Part shown: positions 1 to 8,852 of the stretch, piece by piece | How positions within the stretch are numbered: position 1 is the stretch's first letter | How the letters are laid out: the number at the start of each line of letters is the position of its first letter | Assembly: GCA_049323655.1 (NCBI GenBank) | Contig: JBMONO010000019.1 | Location: 1 to 64,000, forward strand | DNA: 64,000 nt | Origin: DB1 sp049323655 | GTDB lineage: Bacteria; Desulfobacterota; Desulfobulbia; Desulfobulbales; SURF-16 | Direction of reading: 5' to 3' | Notes under the pieces: generated by a model | Told to the model about the DNA's origin: nothing | Databases searched by the model: none | Seen by the model: only the letters and a program-made list of their open reading frames with translations | Program-made: the position numbers and the translations under genes

Positions 1-13
1 AGGAAGAAAGCCA

Positions 14-217
14 ATGATCGTCAAAATTATCGGGATATTTTTTGTCGTGCTGGGAACGATCATCTCCCTGATCTTCTGGGTACCGGGACTGATCAATCGC
101 AAACAGCTCAGGGAGATCATGGGCGAGCGTTATCCCCTTATCTATTTCATCTACTTCACCAACGGTCCGCTCCTGCTCCTCATCGGCGCGGCGATCCTCA
201 CCTTTCTGGCGCGATAG
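14..217 (+). CDS. small two-TM membrane protein, unknown function
   Basis: A 67-residue hydrophobic protein starting at an ATG nine bases after an AGGAAG ribosome binding site. Two membrane spans are visible, at about residues 4-26 and 43-65, separated by a short charged loop (INRKQLREIMGER). There is no signal peptide cleavage site and no recognisable catalytic motif. It converges with coaBC 50 bases downstream. Upstream context is outside the window, so operon partners are unknown. I do not recognise the family; it may be a small inner-membrane accessory protein. Confidence 0.6.
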   Translation: MIVKIIGIFFVVLGTIISLIFWVPGLINRKQLREIMGERYPLIYFIYFTNGPLLLLIGAAILTFLAR

Positions 218-268
218 GATGGTAGGGCATTTTTTACCACCGCGAGCGTCGCATGAAAGACCATGCCG

Positions 269-1510
269 TTACGCAGACTCCCGGCTGCCGTCTTCTGATT
301 TTTCATCCCCCCGCAGCACCGCATCCCAGATCATCCGGGCCGTTTCCTCCTTGCTCAGTAAAGGAAATTCCCGCATGCCGCCCCGGCGGTCGATGAGGGT
401 CACCCGGTTGGTGTCCACGGCAAAGCCGCTGTCCGCGGCGGTGATGTCGTTGACGACGATATAATCGAGGTTCTTGGCCCGCAGCTTGGCGCGGCCATGC
501 TCCAGCAGGTTGTCGCTTTCGGCGGCAAAGCCGATGAGCAGCGGCGGCCGGGGCCGCTGGTCCTTGATCTCGCCGAGTTTTTTGAGGATGTCGCGGTTTG
601 GCGTCAGCATGAGGTCGAGACCGGCGGCCGCCTTCTTGATCTTGGTCGGCGAGACGGTGGCGGGCCGGAAATCGGAAACCGCCGCCGCCTTGACAATGAT
701 GTCGGCGGCGTCAAAACGGCCGAGCACCTCGCCGTACATCTCCTCCGCGGTCCGCACCCGGATGCATTCGACCCCGGCCGGGGCGGCCAGGTTGGTGGGA
801 CCGGAGACGAGAATGACCTGCGCCCCGCGCTGGCGGGCCGCGGCGGCCATGGCGTACCCCATCTTGCCGGAGGAACGGTTGCCGATGAAGCGGACCGGGT
901 CGAGAGGTTCTTCCGTCGGCCCGGCGGTGACCAGCACGGTCTTACCGGCCAGATCCCGGGGAGAGAGGGCCTGAAGGACGACATCCTTCACCTGCGCCCA
1001 TTCGGGCAGCCGCCCCGGTCCTTCCTCGCCGCAGGCCATCAGGCCGCTGTCCGGCTCCAGCACCTGGCAGCCGAAGCCCCTGATCCGCCGGATATTGTCC
1101 TGGGTGGCGGCATGGAGGTACATGCCGCTGTTCATCGCCGGGCAGACCACCACCCTGGCCGAACTGGCCAGGACAACGGCGGAGAGAAGATCGTCGGCCA
1201 GGCCGGAGGCCAGGCGGGCGATGGTCTGGGCCGTGGCCGGGGCGACGAGGATGAGATCGGCGCTGCGGGCCAGGCTGATGTGGGGAATCTTCTCCTGATC
1301 CTCCAGGGCGAACAGATGGCCATGCACCCTGTTGCCGGAGAGGGCGGCAAAGGTAAGCGGTGAGACGAACTTGGTGGCCGCCTTTGTCATGACGACCTGG
1401 ACATCGGCCCCACTCTTCTTCAGATCCCGCACCCAGTCGCAGACCTTGTAGGCGGCAATGGAGCCGCTGACCCCGCAAACAATGTTTTTGTTTTCGAAAA
1501 TGGCGGACAT
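269..1510 (-). CDS. coaBC: bifunctional phosphopantothenoylcysteine decarboxylase / phosphopantothenate-cysteine ligase
   Basis: Coenzyme A biosynthesis: the C-terminal CoaB half joins cysteine to 4'-phosphopantothenate (CTP dependent), and the N-terminal CoaC flavoprotein half decarboxylates the product to 4'-phosphopantetheine. Visible CoaC marks are the FMN-binding start (VSGSIAAYK), a catalytic His in PHISL (about residue 77), the PAMNSGMY motif (about 124-131) and the Cys flap ACGEEG. The CoaB half has the KAAAVSDFRP and VVNDI motifs. I chose the ATG at 1510 rather than an upstream in-frame ATG because GAGG sits about eight bases before it and the protein then begins directly with the flavoprotein fold. 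Length is about 413 residues, normal for the family. Confidence 0.95.
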   Translation of the reverse strand: MSAIFENKNIVCGVSGSIAAYKVCDWVRDLKKSGADVQVVMTKAATKFVSPLTFAALSGNRVHGHLFALEDQEKIPHISLARSADLILVAPATAQTIARLASGLADDLLSAVVLASSARVVVCPAMNSGMYLHAATQDNIRRIRGFGCQVLEPDSGLMACGEEGPGRLPEWAQVKDVVLQALSPRDLAGKTVLVTAGPTEEPLDPVRFIGNRSSGKMGYAMAAAARQRGAQVILVSGPTNLAAPAGVECIRVRTAEEMYGEVLGRFDAADIIVKAAAVSDFRPATVSPTKIKKAAAGLDLMLTPNRDILKKLGEIKDQRPRPPLLIGFAAESDNLLEHGRAKLRAKNLDYIVVNDITAADSGFAVDTNRVTLIDRRGGMREFPLLSKEETARMIWDAVLRGDEKSEDGSRESA

Positions 1511-1623
1511 GGCACCTCGGAAAGAATAAGGGATTACCAACAGGTGGAAACAAGATCCCGGCGCCTCCTTGCCCGATCGGGAAGAAGATGCCGGGACGGC
1601 TATGCCGGAAAGTAAGAGTTTCG

Positions 1624-2172
1624 TTAATTCGTCAGCGGCTCGCCATAGGCCGGAGAGGGGGGAGGATAGCCGCTGCCGGAATTCCCCCCCGAGTAGGGCT
1701 GACCACCCTGCAGCTCCTCGGCGATGTAGACCGACACCTGGGTCTTGTAGGTCAGTCCGTTTTCACCGATGGTGATCATGCAGGTTTTCGACGGTTTGGT
1801 GAAGATGAGCAGCACATTTTTCGATTTCACCGAGCCGCCCAGTTTCCAGCCGTTCTGGGGCATCGATTTCTCGAAGAACTCGGTCAGGGAGTTGACCTCG
1901 ATGCGGCCGTCAAAGCTTAAAATGCCGCCGTTGAAGGATTCCGTTTTGACGAACATGGTATTTTCCCGATTCATCTCCAGGCCGTCCGGAATGAGGATCT
2001 CACGGAAATCCTTGGGGTAGAAGGGGCTGGCCGCGGTCAGCGGTTGCGGACCGCTGCTCTGGCCGGGGAACTGGGTGCAGCCGGGCAACAGCGAAAAGGA
2101 GAGCAGACAGCAGGTCGCGCCGATCAGCGAATACAGGGATCTTTTGGTTGATTTTCTTTTCGAGTCAGACAT
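1624..2172 (-). CDS. putative lipoprotein
   Basis: The N-terminus has basic residues, a hydrophobic stretch and the lipobox LLPGC, so the protein should be lipidated and leave a mature domain of about 150 residues. The mature part (FREILIPDGLEMNRENTMF and SFDGRIEVNSLTEFFEKSM) resembles small Desulfobacterota lipoproteins of unknown function; I cannot name a family. The C-terminus is rich in Gly, Pro and Tyr. The start at 2172 is favoured by GGAGGTGACC immediately upstream. It begins 11 bases after the stop of the nitroreductase gene, so the two are probably co-transcribed. Confidence 0.75.
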   Translation of the reverse strand: MSDSKRKSTKRSLYSLIGATCCLLSFSLLPGCTQFPGQSSGPQPLTAASPFYPKDFREILIPDGLEMNRENTMFVKTESFNGGILSFDGRIEVNSLTEFFEKSMPQNGWKLGGSVKSKNVLLIFTKPSKTCMITIGENGLTYKTQVSVYIAEELQGGQPYSGGNSGSGYPPPSPAYGEPLTN

Positions 2173-2183
2173 GGTCACCTCCA

Positions 2184-2693
2184 TCAGAGTGTCTTGAGAA
2201 TGAATTCGTCAATTTTCTTGCGGGTCGATTGCTGATTACGGTGCGCCGGATGGCCGAGGGCGATGACGGCCATCAGATCGAAACGCGCCGCAAGCCCGAG
2301 GATTTCGTTGACCCGCACCTTGTTTTTGAGAATCTGGCCGAGCCAGACCGCGCCCAGATCAAGGGCCTCGGCGGCGAGCAGCATGTTCTGGATACAGGCC
2401 CCGGCCGCCTGATGATCCTTGACCTCGTCGTACATCGCCTCCTGGTCGAGGTAAACGGCGATCAGGGCCGGGGCGGCGAGGACGATATGCCGGTAATGGG
2501 TGGTTTCGGCCAGTTGCCGTCGCAACTCGTCTGTCGTGACGACGACAAAACGCCAGGGCTGGTTGTTGAGTCCTGACGGCGCCCAGATGCCGGCCCGGAT
2601 GATCTCGCGGAGATCCTCCGCGGCAACCGGTTCTGCGGTGAACTCCCGGATGCTTCTGCGCGTGCGGATGGCGTGCAGGACGGCGTCGTTCAT
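2184..2693 (-). CDS. nitroreductase-family FMN oxidoreductase
   Basis: A 169-residue member of the FMN-dependent nitroreductase superfamily, which uses NAD(P)H to reduce nitro compounds, quinones or flavins. The N-terminal AIRTRRSIREF is the typical FMN phosphate-binding region, followed by WAPSGLNNQPWRFVVV (the nitroreductase signature). The C-terminal ALGHPA motif is also typical. The ATG at 2693 follows AAAGGAGG at good spacing. The natural substrate cannot be told from sequence. First gene of a two-gene unit with the lipoprotein downstream. Confidence 0.88.
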   Translation of the reverse strand: MNDAVLHAIRTRRSIREFTAEPVAAEDLREIIRAGIWAPSGLNNQPWRFVVVTTDELRRQLAETTHYRHIVLAAPALIAVYLDQEAMYDEVKDHQAAGACIQNMLLAAEALDLGAVWLGQILKNKVRVNEILGLAARFDLMAVIALGHPAHRNQQSTRKKIDEFILKTL

Positions 2694-2842
2694 GGTAGAA
2701 TGCCTCCTTTGGCCGGGGTCAGTGCCGTTTTTATCATTACCCCTTTGTTGCAGGAATTTCAATAATTTGTTAGATGGAAGAAACACCGTCAACCGGGTTA
2801 TCTCCTGCTTTTCCGTAAAACCATTACATACCCATCAACGTC

Positions 2843-3664
2843 GTGTCCAGCAAGAAAAAACATATCCCCCTGCCTGTTCTGACGCCGGGCGTCACCCTGA
2901 TCGACACCCACTGTCACCTTGACATGATGGAGAAAAACAGCGAGGTCGGCGACATCGTCCGTCGCGCCGCGGTCGCCGGCATCGAGGCGATGATCACCAT
3001 CGGCATCGACCTGGCCAGTTCGCGGCGGGCGGTGGAGCTCGCCCATCTCTTCAACCGGGTCTACGCCGCAATCGGCATCCATCCCCATCATGCCGACAAC
3101 CTCACCAATGAGACGGAAAAAGAGCTGCGGAAGCTGGCCCTGGACAGCCGCGTCATCGCCTATGGGGAAATCGGCATCGACACGGTAAAGAACTACGCCC
3201 CACTTGCCGTCCAGCGCCGCGCCTTCAGTCGTCAGCTCCGGCTTGCCGCCGATCTCGACCTGCCGGTCATCATCCACAACCGTGAGGCGCATGAGGAAAT
3301 TTTCCTGCTGCTGGAGCAGGGGCCGTCATTGCCCCGGGCCGGGGTGATCCACTGCTTTTCCGGCGATGCCGACACCGCCCGCCGCTTCATCGACCTCGGC
3401 TTTTTCATCTCCTTTCCGGGGGTGGTGACCTTCAATAAGGCCGAAACTCTGCAAGAAGCAGTCCGCGCCACCCCGCTTGCCTCGATGCTGGTGGAGACCG
3501 ACGCCCCCTTTCTCGCCCCGGTTCCTTATCGGGGCAAGACCAACGAGCCGCTCTTCACCCTCTTTACCGCCGCCAAGATCGCCGAGCTGAAGGACATCAG
3601 CCTTGATGAGGTGGCGCGGGCGACCACGACCAATGCCCGCCGACTCTTTGCCATCACCCCGTAA
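2843..3664 (+). CDS. tatD: TatD-family metal-dependent hydrolase (DNase)
   Basis: TatD hydrolases are TIM-barrel metalloenzymes with 3'-5' DNase activity. All the metal-site landmarks are present: DTHCHLD (His about 23 and 25), GEIGID, IIHNRE, VIHCFSGD and VETDAPFLAP. Length is 273 residues with about 15 extra residues before the usual start of the family. The only start I can find in the right place is GTG at 2843, and it has no obvious Shine-Dalgarno sequence, so the N-terminus is uncertain. It precedes yggS by 22 bases in the same direction. Confidence 0.92.
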   Translation: MSSKKKHIPLPVLTPGVTLIDTHCHLDMMEKNSEVGDIVRRAAVAGIEAMITIGIDLASSRRAVELAHLFNRVYAAIGIHPHHADNLTNETEKELRKLALDSRVIAYGEIGIDTVKNYAPLAVQRRAFSRQLRLAADLDLPVIIHNREAHEEIFLLLEQGPSLPRAGVIHCFSGDADTARRFIDLGFFISFPGVVTFNKAETLQEAVRATPLASMLVETDAPFLAPVPYRGKTNEPLFTLFTAAKIAELKDISLDEVARATTTNARRLFAITP

Positions 3665-3686
3665 CCGACCCTGGAGAGATGCGTCG

Positions 3687-4394
3687 ATGGAGACGATTGC
3701 CGGAAATCTCACTGAAATCAGAGAAAAAATCATCAAAGCGGCCCGCCGCGCCGGCCGCGACCCGGAGCGCATCCGGCTCATTGCGGTGAGCAAGAAGGTT
3801 GCCCCTCCCCTGCTTCGCGCCGCCCTGGCCGCCGGCCAGTCCCTTTTCGGCGAAAACTACATGCAGGAGGCCAGGGAGAAGATCGCGGCGGTGGGGACAG
3901 GGGCCGAGTGGCATTTCATCGGTCATTTGCAGAGCAACAAGGCCAAAGACGCGGCCCGCCATTTCGCCATGGTCCACACGGTGGACCGTCTCAAGCTGGC
4001 GACGGAGCTTGACCGGCATGCCGGGCTGGCCGGCCGGATCCTGCCGGTGCTCGTCCAGGTTAATGTGAGCGGTGAGACGCAAAAGGAAGGAGTGGCGGTA
4101 GAGAAGGCGGAGGCGCTGCTCGCCGCTATGCGGGAGCTGCCCCACCTGGCGGTCGCCGGCCTGATGACCATGCCGCCCTTTACCGAGGATCCGGAAGAGG
4201 CGCGGCCCTGGTTCCGCAGATTACGGGAACTGGGCGACGGATTTGCCGCCCGGGGCTATTTCGCCAAAGACCGGCCCCATGAGCTGTCCATGGGCATGTC
4301 CGGCGACTATGAGGTGGCCATCGAGGAGGGCGCCACCCTGGTGCGGATCGGCACCGCCATCTTCGGCAGCCGCGGGTTGCATCCCGCGGACTGA
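3687..4394 (+). CDS. yggS: YggS/PROSC-family pyridoxal phosphate homeostasis protein
   Basis: A single-domain PLP-binding TIM barrel resembling the N-terminal domain of alanine racemase; family members buffer PLP and affect amino-acid pools. Seen in sequence: the PLP lysine region LIAVSKKV (about K36), FGENYMQEA, HFIGHLQSNKAK, VNVSGETQKEG, GLMTMPP and the C-terminal LSMGMSGDYEVAI. Length 235 residues is typical. The ATG at 3687 is preceded by GGAGAG; an in-frame start inside tatD is less likely. Transcription ends at a strong hairpin just downstream. Confidence 0.93.
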   Translation: METIAGNLTEIREKIIKAARRAGRDPERIRLIAVSKKVAPPLLRAALAAGQSLFGENYMQEAREKIAAVGTGAEWHFIGHLQSNKAKDAARHFAMVHTVDRLKLATELDRHAGLAGRILPVLVQVNVSGETQKEGVAVEKAEALLAAMRELPHLAVAGLMTMPPFTEDPEEARPWFRRLRELGDGFAARGYFAKDRPHELSMGMSGDYEVAIEEGATLVRIGTAIFGSRGLHPAD

Positions 4395-4428
4395 AAAAAA
4401 ACAGGATTGATGTGTTCTCAAAACGAAA

Positions 4429-4455
4429 GGGGTTGCCGGAACGTCCGGCAACCCC
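4429..4455. terminator. bidirectional terminator hairpin between yggS and nhaD
   Basis: A perfect 12-bp stem (GGGGTTGCCGGA / TCCGGCAACCCC) with a three-base loop. On the plus strand it is followed by a pyrimidine-rich CTTCTTCC; on the minus strand by TTTCGTTTT. It lies between two convergent genes and can serve both. Confidence 0.8.
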
Positions 4456-4563
4456 CTTCTTCCTCGTGGGAGAGGTTCCTCGTGGGAGAGAGGATCTTCC
4501 CAGCCGCTCAGGGCTGGAAACCGTAAAACTGATGACTCATGTTCTGTTTGAGAGATTTTCCCT

Positions 4564-6015
4564 TCAGAACATGCTTTTATTGATCAAAAAATGAACCCAG
4601 ATACTGGCCGCATAGCCGAGGGCAATGACCGGGGTCCACTTGAGATGGCCGAAAAAGGTATACATGCCGCGGGCCTGCCCCATCAGAGCCACCCCGGCGG
4701 CGGAGCCGATGGAGAGCATGCTGCCGCCGACGCCGGCGGTGAGTGTTACCAAGAGCCACTGGCCCTGGCTCATCTCCGGGTTCATGGTCAGCACCGCGAA
4801 CATGACCGGGATGTTGTCGACAATGGCGGAGAGGATACCGACCATGATATTGGCATTCGTCGCCCCCCAACCGGTGTACATGGTGTGCGACACCATGGCC
4901 AGATAGCCGATGAAACCCAAGCCGCCGACACAGAGGATAACCCCGTAGAAAAACATCAGGGTGTCCCACTCGGCCCGGGCGATATTTCGGAAAACATCAA
5001 AGGCAACCGGATCACCCAACTGTTCCTGCGCCTTGTCCGGATCCCAGCCCGGAGATCCGGGACCGCCGTTTTTGTGGGTCTTCTTGAGGTAATAACCAAA
5101 GATTTTCAGATAGGCGAGACCGGTCATCATGCCGGCCATCGGCGGCAGATGAAGAAAATTGTGGAAGCTGACCGCGGTGACAATGGTCAGCAGAAAAAGG
5201 CCCATGACAATGAAACCGCCCCGTTTCATCCGGACATTGATTTCACAGGTGGCAGGATTGACCTTGGGCACCGCCAGGCTCATGATAACGGCCGGCACCA
5301 GCCAGTTCACCACAGAGGGAATAAACAGGTGAAAAAAAGTCCAGAAATCGACAATGCCCTTTTGCCAGACCATCAGGGTTGTGATGTCGCCGAAGGGACT
5401 GAAGGCGCCGCCGGCATTGGCGGCAACAACGATATTGATGCAGGAGAGCATGACGAATTTGGCGTTGTCCTTACCGATGGCCATGACCACCGCGCACATC
5501 AGCAGTGCGGTGGTCAGGTTGTCGGCCACCGGCGAGATAAAGAAGGAGAGCAGTCCGGTAATCCAGAAGAGCTTGCGAAAGGAAAAGCCGGCGCACACCA
5601 GTCTGACCCGCAAGGTCTCGAAGATCAGCCGCTCTTCCATGGCATTGATATAGGTCATGGCCACCAGCAGGAAGAGAAAGAGTTCGGCATATTCGAGGAT
5701 ATTGTGGCGAATGGCCACCTCGGCGGCATGCGGCATGTTGTTGCCGGCGTAGATCCAGGCGATCATGCCCCAGATGAGACCGGCAGCCAGCAGCACCGGT
5801 TTTGATTTGCGCATGTGGGTGAATTCTTCGGCCATGACCAGGGCATAGGCCACCACAAAGATGACTATGGCGGCATAACCGACCCAGTGGCCGGTAAGAT
5901 TCAGTGAGGTTTCGGGAGAAGCCGCGGCCCAAGCAGGAACGGCCAGACCAACAAAGGCCCCGAGAACGGCGATCAGGGCACAAAGGGATATTCTGCCAAT
6001 CAGTGATATATTCAT
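4564..6015 (-). CDS. nhaD: NhaD-type Na+/H+ antiporter
   Basis: A 483-residue inner-membrane protein with a leading hydrophobic segment and about 12 further spans. The segment ANAGGAFSPFGDITTLMVW matches the conserved NhaD core, and paired conserved stretches (SPVADNLTTAL and SAIVDNIPVMFA) are typical of this ion-transporter superfamily. NhaD proteins expel Na+ (or Li+) in exchange for protons, giving salt and pH tolerance. The start ATG has only a weak upstream purine run. It lies downstream of, and on the same strand as, a universal stress protein, but 270 bases of repeat-containing sequence separate them, so it may have its own promoter. Confidence 0.9.
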   Translation of the reverse strand: MNISLIGRISLCALIAVLGAFVGLAVPAWAAASPETSLNLTGHWVGYAAIVIFVVAYALVMAEEFTHMRKSKPVLLAAGLIWGMIAWIYAGNNMPHAAEVAIRHNILEYAELFLFLLVAMTYINAMEERLIFETLRVRLVCAGFSFRKLFWITGLLSFFISPVADNLTTALLMCAVVMAIGKDNAKFVMLSCINIVVAANAGGAFSPFGDITTLMVWQKGIVDFWTFFHLFIPSVVNWLVPAVIMSLAVPKVNPATCEINVRMKRGGFIVMGLFLLTIVTAVSFHNFLHLPPMAGMMTGLAYLKIFGYYLKKTHKNGGPGSPGWDPDKAQEQLGDPVAFDVFRNIARAEWDTLMFFYGVILCVGGLGFIGYLAMVSHTMYTGWGATNANIMVGILSAIVDNIPVMFAVLTMNPEMSQGQWLLVTLTAGVGGSMLSIGSAAGVALMGQARGMYTFFGHLKWTPVIALGYAASIWVHFLINKSMF

Positions 6016-6129
6016 TTCCGTATTCTTTATCAGTTTATGATTTTCAAGTTACCGGTACAGTCCTGCCTTGTCGGCATTGTGTGCCAAGGCGCGGATGTCC
6101 TTTCTTTTTATACATGCAAACATCGCAAG

Positions 6130-6197
6130 ATCTCGTCACTCCGGCGCAAGCCGGATCCTGGCCTGTACGCCGCATCCGCCCTTCGTCGCAATGACCA
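6130..6197. repeat. short interspersed palindromic repeat
   Basis: Intergenic sequence with the inverted repeat CCGGCGCAAGCCGG followed by GGATCCTGGCC and, 30 bases on, CGTCGCAATGACC. This is the style of the small interspersed repeats (CACTCCGGCG...GCAATGACC) common between genes in many proteobacteria. No coding potential seen. Confidence 0.5.
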
Positions 6198-6240
6198 AAT
6201 ATTGCAACCCTCTTCAGCACCAGAAAAGTTACACCGTACT

Positions 6241-6283
6241 CCGTGGTTTCCGTGGTTGATTTTTAATCGTTACGACATCATCG
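6241..6283. repeat. degraded fragment of the window's CACAGAG-type palindromic repeat
   Basis: CCGTGGTTGATTTTTAATCG followed by TTACGACATCATCGCG resembles one arm of the longer repeats at 48.7, 50.6, 52.1 and 58.1 kb (CTGTGGTTGATTTTCTG...GCGACGCCATCATC). Only one arm is present, immediately downstream of the Usp gene stop. Confidence 0.45.
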
Positions 6284-6285
6284 CG

Positions 6286-7107
6286 TTATGGTTTGATGAT
6301 GAAAACAGGACAGGAAGAATTCATGGCGACCTTGCGGCCGACGCTGCCCATCAGCAGACTCATGACCCCGACCCGCGCATGGCTGCCCATAAAGATACTG
6401 CTCGCCTTTGTTTCCTCCGCCACCTCGAGAATTTTTGCCGCCGACTCCCCTTCCCGCAAAAATGATTCGGCCGGGACGCCGGCGCTGCGCGCCTTGGCAA
6501 CGATTTCATCCAACTGCCTGTTCAAAGTGGCGATGATGGTGTTGGCGCCGTCAGGCGACAGGGCGTAAAACTCGTCGTTGAGATCGACTACCCCCACCGC
6601 ATTGATGGCGCCGCCGTGCTGCCGGGCGTAATCAACTGCGTTGTCTACTGCGGCAAGGCTCGATGGTGAACCGTCGGCAGCCAGCAGGATGCGACTCCAC
6701 CAGCGCAACGGCGCATCTTCCGGAATAATGAAGACATCGCATTTGGCATGGCCGATGATCCGGCCGGTAAAGCTGCTGATGATGAACTTTTCGAAGGCGT
6801 TCATCTCCGCCTTGCCCATGACGATGAGATCATTTTCCTTTTGATGGGAAACATCGATGATGGTGTCCGACGGCCGACCATCCTGGAAGAGCGCCTCCAT
6901 CTCGATTTTTTCCTGGCGTGAAATGAGGCGAACCCCGTCGATTATGGCGTCCTTAAATCCTCCCTTGTCGTTGTCCTGGGAGAAAAAGGGGACTGCCACC
7001 AGCACGTGGCTGTTATTCCAGCGTGCGATCCGGCAGGCGTCGCGCAGGGTGTGTTCCGTCGAGATGGAGCCGTCGTAGGGCACGAGAATCTTGCTGTAGT
7101 GTCGCAC
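6286..7107 (-). CDS. tandem-domain universal stress protein
   Basis: A 273-residue cytoplasmic protein made of two UspA domains (about residues 1-135 and 140-273). The second carries the ATP-binding pattern G-2x-G-9x-G-S (GSHARVGVMSLLMGSVGRKV) and ends with the Usp strand CPVFIIKP. The first has the related but weaker VMGKAEMNAFEKFIISS and probably does not bind ATP in the same way. It starts with GTG at 7107 after CAGGTGA. Tandem Usps commonly accompany membrane transporters in anaerobes; here NhaD lies downstream and a TauE-type permease upstream. The ligand is not known. Confidence 0.9.
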   Translation of the reverse strand: MRHYSKILVPYDGSISTEHTLRDACRIARWNNSHVLVAVPFFSQDNDKGGFKDAIIDGVRLISRQEKIEMEALFQDGRPSDTIIDVSHQKENDLIVMGKAEMNAFEKFIISSFTGRIIGHAKCDVFIIPEDAPLRWWSRILLAADGSPSSLAAVDNAVDYARQHGGAINAVGVVDLNDEFYALSPDGANTIIATLNRQLDEIVAKARSAGVPAESFLREGESAAKILEVAEETKASSIFMGSHARVGVMSLLMGSVGRKVAMNSSCPVFIIKP

Positions 7108-7138
7108 GGGGTCACCTGGAGCTGAATGGAAAAAAGAA

Positions 7139-7176
7139 AACGGCGCGAGAAAAGAGTATCACGATCCCGCGCCGTT
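7139..7176 (-). terminator. intrinsic terminator of the TauE/membrane-protein operon
   Basis: On the minus strand a 9-bp stem (AACGGCGCG / CGCGCCGTT) with a 20-base loop is followed by TTTTCTTTTTT. It lies just after the stop of the gene ending at 7189 and before the Usp gene, so Usp is likely transcribed separately. Confidence 0.7.
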
Positions 7177-7188
7177 CCGTCAAGCGAC

Positions 7189-7629
7189 TTAGTGAATATT
7201 GACCAGTCCCGAGGCTGACAGGAAGACCAGGGCGGCAACCCAGAGAGACAAAACGACGAAGCCGAAGGCCTTGTCTTTCATGTAGACCAGCGAAGAGGCA
7301 AGCAGACCCGGCAGGGCGACGCCGCAGCCGAGGGCGATGCCGAACTGGGTGAAGCCGTCACCGGTAAAGAGGTTGCTCAGATAAAAATGGCCGCCCGGAA
7401 AGGCGCCGTCCCTGCTGTTCGCCCAGACTTCCGCCGGGCTCATCCCGGCAAAGATCGAGGTAAGGGTGCCGACCGGGTTCATCACGTTGTTTTCCGTGAA
7501 GATCAGGGCAAGGGCCGGACCGATGATGGTAATGATGGCGGCAAGGATGGTGATCCAGTAAACGACCTCGCCGTAAACGATCTGGGACATGGGCATTACC
7601 GGCATCTTCAATGTTTCGACTTTCTGCAT
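7189..7629 (-). CDS. conserved membrane protein of unknown function next to TauE
   Basis: A 146-residue protein with three probable membrane spans (about residues 22-44, 95-116 and 121-143) and a soluble loop of about 45 residues between the first two. The start at 7629 follows AGGAGGTAACGCC. It lies 15 bases after the TauE/SafE permease gene and shares its transcript, which suggests an accessory subunit of that transporter. I recognise no named family and no catalytic motif. Confidence 0.75.
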   Translation of the reverse strand: MQKVETLKMPVMPMSQIVYGEVVYWITILAAIITIIGPALALIFTENNVMNPVGTLTSIFAGMSPAEVWANSRDGAFPGGHFYLSNLFTGDGFTQFGIALGCGVALPGLLASSLVYMKDKAFGFVVLSLWVAALVFLSASGLVNIH

Positions 7630-7644
7630 GGCGTTACCTCCTGT

Positions 7645-8754
7645 TTATTGATTTGCTTCCTGTTTGTTGAACTTACGTACCGCATAGACAACCCAGCTGG
7701 TCAGGCCAAAGAAAACAGCAGCCGTGACCTGGAAGGGAACCGGCGGGATCATGCCGTAGACGGTCGCCCCTTTGGAGAGCAGGCCGAAGCTCGTGAAAAA
7801 CATAATACCGATGAGGATGATGCGGACAAAACCGGCCTTGATACCAGCCATCAGCTTGGCGCCCATCATGCCGCCGAGCACCTGTCCGGCCAGCCAGGGG
7901 GCGGCGAACAGGGGAATGATCGCGCCGCTCAGCAGATAGGGCCAGACCGCGATACAGTCGCCCATGCCGAGCAGGACGCCGCTGTTGGCCGCCGCCACCT
8001 TGAGGGGCACCGCCATGACCAGATTCTGCACCGGCACGATGGCCCAGCCGGCGCCGAGGCCGAAGAAGCCGGACAGCAAGCCGACCCCGGTGATGATCAG
8101 CATGGTCCAGCCGGCCCGGGTCATCGGGTAATCAACCACCTTGTTGATCGACTTTTCATAAAAGGGCAGGCCGAGGCCGAGGGATTTGGTAAAGCCGTCG
8201 ACCTTGTTGACCTCCGGCCATTCGAGCTTCTTGCCGCCCATGATAAAATAGACCCCGAGGGCGGCAAGGATGCAGCCAAGGGCCATCCGGATGATGCCCT
8301 CGCCCGCCTGTCCAAGGGAACCGGCGACATAAATGGCGCCCATGGCGCCGCCGAAGGCGCCGACGCCGTACGAGGCGGCGAGTAGAATCGACACCCGCAG
8401 GTTGGCGAGTCCCGAGCGCATGAAGGGGCCAGTCGCGACAAGACCGCTGAACATGGCGACAATAAGACCGGTGGCGCGGACGATCAGACTGTCCACCGAG
8501 GTAAAGGCGAGCATGATCGGGGTAAAGAGCACGCCGCCGCCGATGCCGGCGATGACCGCCAGAACGGCGATACCGAAACTGAGCAGAAAAAAGCCCAGGG
8601 AAACCAAGCCGATCTGCATGGTGGACATGGCGCCGGCCGGCGCCTCGGCGCCGATGGAAATAAAAAAGATCGCCGCGTATGAAACGATGAGCGTCAGGAT
8701 CAGGACGCCGGTCTCGAGCATCGGCGGGCGCATGTATTTACGAATTGTATCCAT
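7645..8754 (-). CDS. TauE/SafE-family membrane permease (putative sulfite/organosulfonate or anion exporter)
   Basis: A 369-residue protein with about 9 membrane spans. The two repeated TauE/SafE halves are visible: VIAGIGGGVLFTPIML in the first and GLLSGFFGLGAGWAIVPVQNL in the second, each with the glycine-rich loop typical of the family. Members export sulfite, sulfoacetate or related anions, and are frequent in sulfur-metabolising bacteria, but substrate cannot be read from sequence. An additional N-terminal helix precedes the first repeat. First gene of a two-gene operon with the small membrane protein. Confidence 0.88.
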   Translation of the reverse strand: MDTIRKYMRPPMLETGVLILTLIVSYAAIFFISIGAEAPAGAMSTMQIGLVSLGFFLLSFGIAVLAVIAGIGGGVLFTPIMLAFTSVDSLIVRATGLIVAMFSGLVATGPFMRSGLANLRVSILLAASYGVGAFGGAMGAIYVAGSLGQAGEGIIRMALGCILAALGVYFIMGGKKLEWPEVNKVDGFTKSLGLGLPFYEKSINKVVDYPMTRAGWTMLIITGVGLLSGFFGLGAGWAIVPVQNLVMAVPLKVAAANSGVLLGMGDCIAVWPYLLSGAIIPLFAAPWLAGQVLGGMMGAKLMAGIKAGFVRIILIGIMFFTSFGLLSKGATVYGMIPPVPFQVTAAVFFGLTSWVVYAVRKFNKQEANQ

Positions 8755-8852
8755 TCTTTTCTTCTAACCTCTCCAGTTGTGATTCCGTTTTTCGTCTTTC
8801 TCTCATCAGGTCAAGCCGTCACCTGCAACAGCGATGGGGCGAAAATGGCGGC

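Noticed and set aside
4591..5805. Long plus-strand frame opposite nhaD
   Set aside because: The composition is hydrophilic, His/Gly-rich shadow sequence of a membrane protein gene; the minus-strand NhaD motifs are clear.
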